A DNA stretch of 64,000 bases from Balanoglossus misakiensis (Eukaryota; Hemichordata): the NCBI GenBank assembly GCA_040954595.2, contig CM082592.2, positions 9,982,001-10,046,000 of the forward strand, written 5' to 3'. Made by a program: the position numbers and the translations under genes. The notes under the pieces are model-generated. The model saw only the letters and a program-made list of their open reading frames with translations. It ran no database searches and had not been told where the DNA came from. The number at the start of each line of letters is the position of its first letter. Position 1 is the stretch's first letter. Of the stretch, positions 39,160-64,000 are shown piece after piece.

Positions 39160-42000
39160 AAAAATACAGAAGATGAAAGGGTTAATAAACAACGACAGTT
39201 AGTTAAGCAATTAAGGTGTGAATTGGTGAAATTGACAGCTGGTGTGACAAACTGCAAACGTGACCTATTTTTAGATAGAAACATACATGTATATGGTATT
39301 ATAAACAACCATCGTACTGACCCAGTCACGTGACTATCGAGCAGGGGTCTATTACACAGTAGCACTTATTCTTTAATCACCGCATTGTTCTCATAAAAAT
39401 GAGTCAAACGCATTGTTATTGCAACGCTCACAAAGGACACGCGATCGATTACAAAATTCGCCACACTAATTGAATAAGAATTTTACGGGGGCTAGTAGAA
39501 GTACATTTTTAAGTGGGACGGGATGGACAGCGGGAGAGAGAATTAAGCGAAACGGACATTCCCCAGCGGGACTTTTCCAAACGTCGCAGCTGAATAAAAA
39601 AATATATTGGATAAACGCACGCACTCGATAAGATTACTGCTAACACCGTTATGTAATGGTAATGAGTCCGTAATGGGTGAAATGCTTAGCGAAAAAAAAC
39701 GGGAACTCGCCTACTACATGTAGTTAAATTTTACGCGGCTCTGGTTTTAGGTACACCCTTTGGTCTGGGCAAACATTTCTGCATTCCCCAGGGCGTTTAT
39801 CAGTCTGGCTGTCAAACGCTGAACTCAAAACAAACCCACTATTTACGGCGTGTTATTGAACCCTGCCATTGCCGCATGACATTGACATAGCTTGTAGCGG
39901 TTACAAATACTACACCAAATTCAGAATCCATTCACACTGAAGCGATTCATGCAATGCTTAGAAGTTCGCACGGTTGAGTCCGGACCTACAGATCAGACGC
40001 CGCATTCCTCAGTACGTGTAAACCGCCCTTAATGGAGGGTTTTGCAGCTGATCAGATTAGAAGCGAGTGTCGCCAACGACCCACCTACGAATAAAAACCA
40101 CCAGTGAGAGTAAAAAATTCACGACAAACACCGCGAATCTCCACACCCTATCTGTATAGCGACGGCCACCTGGTGAATCAAGCGGTCGAAGCCAACGCGC
40201 AGCAAATGTCGACGACGCGCATACGCACCTATTAAAATCCACGACAACGGGGAAGTAAATCAGAGTTGGCATAAAAGTCCGGCCTTGTCGTTCCTCATTC
40301 GTGTCCAGTTCGCGTATGGTCACTGCAGGTAAACTGGGGACACTGATAAAAGCCACTCAGCCGTTCTGTGTGTGTGTAGGTGTTAATGTTAAATTCGCTG
40401 ATCATGTGACCACGTAGATCACGTGACAGATCTGGGTTAGCCATCAGTTGGTTGCCAACGAAACTGCCATCGCCATCGCAGACTACGGCAACATATGTTG
40501 TTCTGTCCCTCGCCAACTGAATAGATGTATGAATACAATAATTCACAAACTAAATTAAGCGATGAATATAATTCATGGCTATATTTAAACCCGCAGCGTA
40601 GTTATGGCCGAATCTAGTAGGGCTGTCGCGTCCATTGAAGAGAAACCATCTCTGTAATATTCTGGCATTCCCTGGGTCTCTGTGGGGAGGCAGTGTCGAC
40701 AAGGAGTAAAACACTATCACAACTATAGTCCACAAGTATAACAATACTCGTGTATATATAGAAGACAGCTGATTGACAACTCTCTCACCTCTCAGTCTTC
40801 AGTCATTCGGCATGAGAAGGCCCCCAAGTGACAGACGTAAACTTTATAGCCTACTTTGTTATTTTAGTTTGGCAAAGCATATCAATTTTAGGGAAGTGTG
40901 CAGACACGATAGTTATTGACCATAGCCAGTGAATCATAAATGAGTTCCTCATGAGCGATGGAGGATGTGAGACCACGAGACAGTTGTAGAACTTCAGACA
41001 GAAGTTTGCACAAGGAGGATGCGAGTGCCATTTTGGCCTGGCAACCAAGTGTGCCCTCAACGGTTGGCCTAGGATGTGGCCAGCCAGCAATGATGGACAC
41101 GCATCAATGAAAATCTGGTTAGGTTGACAGGCTTTAGGTTGAAATTTTCGCTATATTTCTCTGTGTCGCCTTGTCTTGAGTGACTGCACGATGCGACACA
41201 TGGAGTAGACAACAAGTAGACAGCACTGTGGGATAGACACTACTCTTAGTTCTGAACATACATCGTCATCTAATTTGCAATCATTCGTTTAGAAAGTCAC
41301 GGTATCCATGACAACACAGCCACACAGGTAGAAAATCTCATGACGAACAACGCTTCCTTTGTTTGGTTTGGCTCCAAATGAGGGAAGACGCTGTACTCCT
41401 TTGCTCATTATCAATTTGATCGAATTTTGTTGACGAGAAACCCCGAGATGCGAATTAGCCATCTTTTGTTGAAGAATAACGAATTAGTTTTATCCGCACG
41501 TTGAGGCCTTGACAAAATCGAGACAGTTAAATAAATATCAAAATCGATTTACTTACCCCTCTGACTACGAAGATACGCCGTTGCAAAGGGATAACCACCA
41601 TGTTTTGAATCTTTCCTTCACGGTCAATACAAGCCAGTGGCAAAAGTCTCGTCCAGAGTTCCACTTACACTTTTGTCTGTGAGTTACCGAAATGTGTGAA
41701 TGAATAAGTTACACTTTTGGCGGTTTCGTGTCCTCAGAACCTTTGTCGTCTGCTTCCGGTAAAGCATGACACTGACACCAAAAATTATTTTTGAAACAAG
41801 GAAATGAAACACTTGGCATTTGACGATAAAAGGACAGCTTCCTTTAACCTCTGCTATCGCTGTGCACTATTTTGATGAATCTTTGATCACATTGATATTA
41901 CAAACAGAACTTACTAAAACATGGATTGTTTGCATATTTAAAACCTGAGAGCTGTTTCATGCACTTACATCTTTGAAAATTCATCAGCTAAAATCTCTAG
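39160..42000. other. Intergenic region, no gene recognised
   Basis: Between the orphan frame and the presumed end of the PI4KA transcript. Candidate frames at 40227-40356 and 40888-41100 (minus strand) lack ATG starts or convincing codon bias. Nothing else supported. Confidence 0.45.
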
Positions 42001-44162
42001 AGTGGAAGCATGTCTTTTATTCCATTAAAGATTTATACACTAGATGAAAATGTCATATTTTATACATACATGTCAAACCAATATCATATACACTGTTCTC
42101 CTCTTTGCTTATATCTTCTCAGATCTACAAAACCATAGCCTGATTTTTTGTACAAACCACTCAGCAATTCAAATTAACTATTTCACAAACAAAACATTCC
42201 TCATATTAAGTAACTGTAAATCCATACTTCATTATATTTAGTCAGATGTACCTTTACCAGCCAATCAATGTTGATTACCTCACATATACCAGAATTTGAA
42301 CTGTATTTGAAAGGACTAGACTTTGTCACCTTTTTTACCTGACTTGGGTGCGAGCTGACAATTTCCAGGCAATTGTTTCAAACATGACGGAAATCATGTG
42401 GTTTTAAAACTCTGCATAATACGCTGTACTTGTATGTGAATGTTGTGGTAAAAATGAGAAACTTTGTAATTTTACTGTTGAATACCCTGAAGCACCAAAA
42501 GTATTGCATGGTAGTGTAGTAACACAAGCATAGACTGAAACTGAAATCACAAAAATGATACGAAAAGATACAGCTCCTATCCTGTAGCTGCCAAGTCTGG
42601 GTTCAGTGTTCAAATCATGGACTATGCGACACCAAATGATCAACTTCATGCTTAATCAAAAACTATAATCTACTGACTATAAATAACCTATCATTTCTCT
42701 GACAATGCTTATTATTCAATAATTTCATTTTTGGCAATAAGTATTGATCACGCAACAAAAATGATGAGAATACAATAATCAAAATGTTAATGAACATTAT
42801 TGCTTTCAAGACACCAACTACAACCGCACAAAAATCCCAGTGAGAATCATCCAAAATCGTCACATTAGAAAAAATTTGTCCTGATTCATCTCGATGCTGC
42901 CTTAACACCTTCAGGAAATTCTCTGAAATGAATCTACTAAACAAAATGGAAAAAAAATGTTAGTTTTTATCACACAAAGTTCGAAAAGACTGAATAAAAA
43001 TGCATTGTAAAATGTCCTAGCATTCCAGATAACATCGTTGTCTTGTCATAATTAGGCCTGTACAAACTTTTGACACAAGTTGAAGAAATGCATGTAAATA
43101 AGAAAGAATCGTAAATTATCCCTAGATATCAACATTATAGAAAAACAACCGCTGAAAACAAACACATATTGCACAACATTATCATAGTTATCTTGAAATG
43201 CTTCAATAAGATGTTGCAACATTTTCCTCACAAATACAATTCTAGAAACAAGTACTTCATTTTGGAAAAGAATAATGAAACTACTGTACATTTTAATTAC
43301 ATAAAGAATGGAAATTACTATGAACAATTCGGATAATAATTTATACATGCAGTTGGAACTACATTACCTTATATTTTAGTGAATTTATGGATCACATGTG
43401 AATGACAAACCAATAGTTAGGAAGCTATTTCTGTTACATAGTAGTAACACCTGACTTGCAAGTTTTTTATACAAATTCTATATTATAAAACTAAATACAC
43501 CTATGGTACTGTAATGTCGTAACTCCATAGGGTATTACTGCATTGTTCTGTGGAAGTTCATTTTCTACAAACAAAGTGTTTCGAGAAATTTTGGCAGCTG
43601 CAGTAGAAAACGTTAGTCTACAAAAATATGTGCTGTGGAGGTTTCTATGGTGACTGGAGAACTGTGCATGATCAATCTCTACCAGGTCAAAATGAATTTT
43701 GTAGGAAGTTTGAATCTAAAATGTAAGTTAATTTACTCAAAGCCAACATGCATAATACCATAATACAGTAATGCAATACCATTGCATTGTGTCACAGACT
43801 GTCTATGGATCACCCATTGTAGCACCTTTTGAAAGACAAATCTGCCAGCTGGCCTTTATCTCTGGAGTTTCAAATACTGGTGTGATTTTCTCAAAGGATC
43901 TCTCCATTAAATGACTACATCAGAAAGGGTGTGAGGAAAGACAGTGATACTGTATATGTTCATGTTCCCCTAACTTGCAATCCACCACACCATTGGAACA
44001 TTTGAGCAACGGAATGCGTTTGCAAGTGGAACAAAGTCAATTGTGCACTACACTGATTCATCTGGCCATCTTCTCATCACTGTTTACTACAAAAGAAAGT
44101 TAGTCTGTCTGTCGGAAAAATATGGTCACGTCACTTGGTGAGGGATTCTCGATTAGTAGGGT
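42000..44162 (-). other. PI4KA: Probable PI4KA 3' UTR and downstream DNA
   Basis: AT-rich DNA after the PI4KA stop codon. A minus-strand AATAAA lies at 42017-42022, which would give a 3' UTR of about 2.1 kb. This is the first clear canonical hexamer that I noticed; a shorter UTR using a variant signal is quite possible. Confidence 0.35.
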
Positions 44163-60937
<16,775 letters not shown>

Positions 60938-62295
60938 GTTGACTCACAGTGCACTACCCAAGCTTTAATAAAAAATTACAGTGGTTTGATTTCGACAAGG
61001 GTGAAAGAATGATCCAACTCGGTCTATTTAGTTTGCAATTAAATTATTTTTAATCAAATATAAAAGAAAATGTGGAAAGCGTGGATGCGAGCCTGTGGTT
61101 ACACGTTAAAGTGGGAGGGAACCAATTTAATGATGTGCAATTCCATCTGTGCTAAGGAGTTCAAAACAAATACGTCATACAAAGAAATCTGTGACAGGAA
61201 GTGGAGGTATTCCTCGAGTTTTCCGACGCATCCAAGTGTCGTGGCGCAGTGTGCAACAAAAAAATCCACGATCACCAACTCATAAGAGAAAAGGCACTTC
61301 TTTTCTCATCAAGTGAAGAGGACATCAGACTTGAGGACACGTAAGTTGCATCTAGGTAGCTCGGGGTTCTTACCGAACCCCATGTTACTCGTTTCGGATG
61401 TCAATGACCAAAGCAAATCAATATGAAATGCTAAGTTTAGTCATTGACCCTGGGTTTCGTTGCAGCATGGCTGCAAGAACTGTAAGTTAAGTTTGTGAAG
61501 GATTATACTATATAGCATTGGAACATAAAATGTACATTGGTTTCTACATTAAGTAACCAAAATTGTAAATACATGTACATAATGCAATCAATTTATTTAG
61601 AGTAAGGTCAAACCGACATCTTTGTAATCATGGGTCTGTATGATCTGATGCAATATATTATTTCCTCTGAAGATGACTTTTAATATTAATAATATTAAAT
61701 ATTTCACAAAGAGAGACGCAAGTGGTTGCGTTTAACTTACGTTTTCTTTGTCATGTAGATTTCACATTGTTAGGGAAATCCTTTCAGGGAGCCCCATGCA
61801 AATGTTGCATTGTGATATGGACAAGACGAAACCATTGTTTCCTGGCAGTGGATTGAAATAGGCAAATAATTCCATATACAAGGCTTTCTAAAATGGGCTT
61901 GTAAATTACAATTATGTAGCCTTTATTCAGAACTATAACAGGACAATAATCTAGAATATCTTTAGGCCACATTTCATAGTGGTGTCTATTTACCAATATT
62001 ATGAGTAACACCCAACCACGGTTGTGACCCAACTGACCGCTAAACTTCCTGCATACAGATTCCATTACCATTGGCTCAGACCATGAATTCCAGGGGTCTC
62101 ATTAAAACTGAACTAAAAGTGTCACCTCAAAAATAAAGCCACCAGTCATTTCCTGTCCACAGTCACTCTTCTGTGAAAACTACATCTAAAGTTTAATATT
62201 TTGCTTGTACATTGTAGACTGCTGATTCTAGAAAGTTTTCTGAAGAAGTTGCCTGTCACTCAAATTTTTATTTTTTAAAGCAGTATAATTTCGCC
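60938..62295 (+). promoter_or_regulatory. Head-to-head promoter region and 5' UTR of the LRRC14-like gene
   Basis: PI4KA starts leftwards at 60937 and the LRRC14-like coding region starts rightwards at 62296. A good splice donor (ACAC|GTAAGT) follows 61340, and acceptors AAAG/GCAG lie at about 62280-62283, suggesting a 5' exon of about 61000-61340 spliced to the coding exon. That leaves well under 200 bp for a shared bidirectional promoter. A short ATG frame (61070-61285) in the proposed leader would be an upstream ORF. Confidence 0.45.
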
Positions 62296-64000
62296 ATGGC
62301 CTGCGTGGAAGATCTAGCCGACATTGACCCCCACGACTTAGACGATGTGCCGTCCCTTGGAGTGACATGTCCCCTGCCACTGGTCGACATCTGTGCCACT
62401 GCCATCGTACCCAACCTCAGTGCTGTGAAGGAGGCCCTGCACAACACTCCACGAGAGGTCAACTTTAATTTTCTGCGAATGGCCATCCTCAACGAACACT
62501 TTGATTCTGTCAAATACCTCCTCGTCCACTGGCCCTACACCTTACTGGATTTCAAGTGTCTGTTGCATGGTTATAGTGTGGTCCCATTTGCAAATTTGTT
62601 CTCTGGCGAGAGGAATAATCTACCTGTCAAGTTAACGTCAGCGATAGCCGATTGGTTGCCAGAAATGCTGGAGAGTTCTAATATTCAGTGTTTAGACATT
62701 TCTTGCCTTGACACAGGTATGTATAATCAGGTAGTATACACTTTGCACCAATGTACAGTAGTGTCTATGTGTGTAAAATCTATCAATAAGTTTGCTCGAA
62801 GGAATGATACTGTATTCCTCAATATCCCTTATAAATCATGTTGCTCTCTTCTTTACAGACCAGGTAGGGACCACAAAGTTTGCACAGGCCAGTATAGAGT
62901 CACTTGGAATCGACCCAGATGATGTGGAACTGTTGGTTGGACAGATACTTTGTCACCAAGTGCCATTTCTAAACCCTCCCTCTGGTAGGTACACCTGGCA
63001 ACCACAATACCAGATCTATATTTTCCCGTGGCTATCAGACACGGAAAGCATTAGTTTACCAGAAGATGAAGACTTCACTTGGCATGCTTATATCATATGT
63101 TCTACTGGTATACAGTGGTCAGTTCACATAGCCAGAAACTGGTGTTATATTTTACCCTTGACACATCTTTCTACCATTATCTATTTTGTTTGCAGGTAAG
63201 ACTATCAAGGTATACATGTGTTGTACAACAGACAGATTTGCGTCAGAGTGGCATGCCTTCACTTTGGTGGATGCCTTGACTGTCAAGAGTCTAGCACCCA
63301 TCAGTTTGCATTGTAGAGGTCTTATCATGACGGAAAGTGATCTGCCAACTGTTGTCAAGTATGTGGAACCTAAGGTAAGAACTTGCCACTTGTGTTGTTT
63401 AGGAAATCTAAAATTGGATTGGTATATAAGGTCCTAAAATCAGGTATTTGGAAGTTTGTAACATTTGTAACATCATGTTGTATTTTTCTGGTTTTAGATG
63501 GTGAGTCACTTGGAAATTGACAACTGTATAGACTTGCCACAGATCTACAACACAGTGCTCAGCCTCTACTATCTTCAGTCTCTGGATCTTCCCGATTTTG
63601 GCGACTCACCCATCGACACGTTAGCCGCGATGCTGCGGACACTGCCATATCTGAAGCGGCTGAATCTGATGAACACTCCGCTGACGTCACTGGTGCAGAG
63701 GTTGCTGGATGGCATCCAGCGCCCCCTAGAGGAGCTGAATCTTAGTAACTGCAGGCTGGAGGCTGCCGACTTCAACTACCTGGCCAAGTCCCACCACACC
63801 GAGGCTCTGAAGCACTTGGACATTGGGAGCCAGAGGCTGGACTTGCACTTTGGCGCCTTCATCAATTTCCTGCAGAAAATCTCAGGGAGGCTGGTGCACC
63901 TGTTTGCGTTCGACGGCCACTTGTCCGAGAGCCAGATCATCACACTGATCAACACATGCAAGTTCCCGGTCCTGCGTCACTGGGTGTTGGTCGGCTGCAA
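62296..64000 (+). CDS. LRRC14: LRRC14/PRAME-family leucine-rich repeat protein (3' partial)
   Basis: Exons: 62296-62716, 62859-62984, 63196-63374, 63498 to beyond 64000; GT-AG borders and phases agree, giving about 409 codons before the window edge. The ATG (GCCATGG, a strong animal start context) begins an acidic leader, then the family's helical N-terminal part (FLRMAILNEHFDSVKYLLVH, then WPYTLLDFKCLLHG), as in LRRC14 and PRAME. Exon 4 contains leucine-rich repeats, including RPLEELNLSNCRLEAADF, which matches the NPLETLSITNCRL/SPLESLELAFC pattern of PRAME/LRRC14. In vertebrates LRRC14 is reported to restrain NF-kB signalling through the IKK complex, and PRAME proteins are cullin-2 substrate receptors; which role applies here cannot be told. 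LRRC14 is the more likely ortholog because PRAME expanded in mammals. Confidence 0.75.

Noticed and set aside
40227-40356. Candidate minus-strand exon with a splice donor (AATAG|GTGCGT), possibly upstream of the orphan frame
   Set aside because: It starts at GTG with no ATG, and its phase does not match the acceptor near 39155; joining them creates an early stop.
40550-40744. 64-codon minus-strand frame resembling a secreted peptide (hydrophobic start)
   Set aside because: The apparent start codon is TTG, which is not a normal nuclear start, and nothing else supports it.

Overview
This is eukaryotic nuclear DNA from an animal. Every recognisable gene is broken into many short exons by GT-AG introns of about 80 bp to several kb, intergenic DNA is AT-rich and full of microsatellites and small TTAA-flanked repeats, and there are no operons, Shine-Dalgarno sites, CRISPR arrays or tRNAs. 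The gene set (MED15, a TP53I13-like protein, PI4KA, an LRRC14/PRAME-type protein) and the short introns point to an invertebrate bilaterian, probably a deuterostome such as a hemichordate, cephalochordate or echinoderm. I cannot fix the phylum from sequence reading alone. All coding calls below were made by reading frames through splice junctions by eye, with phases checked at each junction.

Layout. 1-11867: no exon recognised; probably a long 5' intron of MED15 and/or upstream DNA, with two copies of a small repeat. 11868-25620 (+): MED15, the tail subunit of Mediator, 16 exons seen. The N-terminal KIX-domain exons were not found and probably lie left of the window. It carries glutamine-rich exons, a fourfold tandem exon duplication, and a conserved C-terminal domain ending at a stop codon at 24704-24706. 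A 618-bp foldback (inverted-repeat) element sits in one intron. 25640-27140: intergenic, with a CpG-rich promoter-like patch. 27150-32566 (-): six-exon gene for a 286-residue secreted protein related to TP53I13, convergent with MED15. 32600-38650: no gene recognised. 38657-39118 (-): an orphan 153-codon reading frame with strong GC-ending codon bias, probably a real exon of an unknown gene. 39130-42000: nothing recognised. About 42000-60937 (-): complete PI4KA, 42 coding exons, predicted 2075 residues. 60937-62280: compact head-to-head promoter region. 62296 to the window end (+): LRRC14/PRAME-like leucine-rich repeat gene, truncated by the window edge.

The genes do not form a single pathway: MED15 is nuclear (transcription), PI4KA makes PI4P at the plasma membrane, the TP53I13-like protein is predicted to be secretory, and LRRC14-like proteins are LRR scaffolds. 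The most informative broad signal is order: MED15 (+) followed by PI4KA (-) is also how these genes lie in human 22q11.21, so this looks like an ancient conserved linkage. The most unusual local signal is the run of four near-identical phase-2 exons in MED15. I did not find a convincing wholly new biological system; the best candidates for novelty are that exon array, the orphan reading frame at 38657-39118, and the intronic foldback element.
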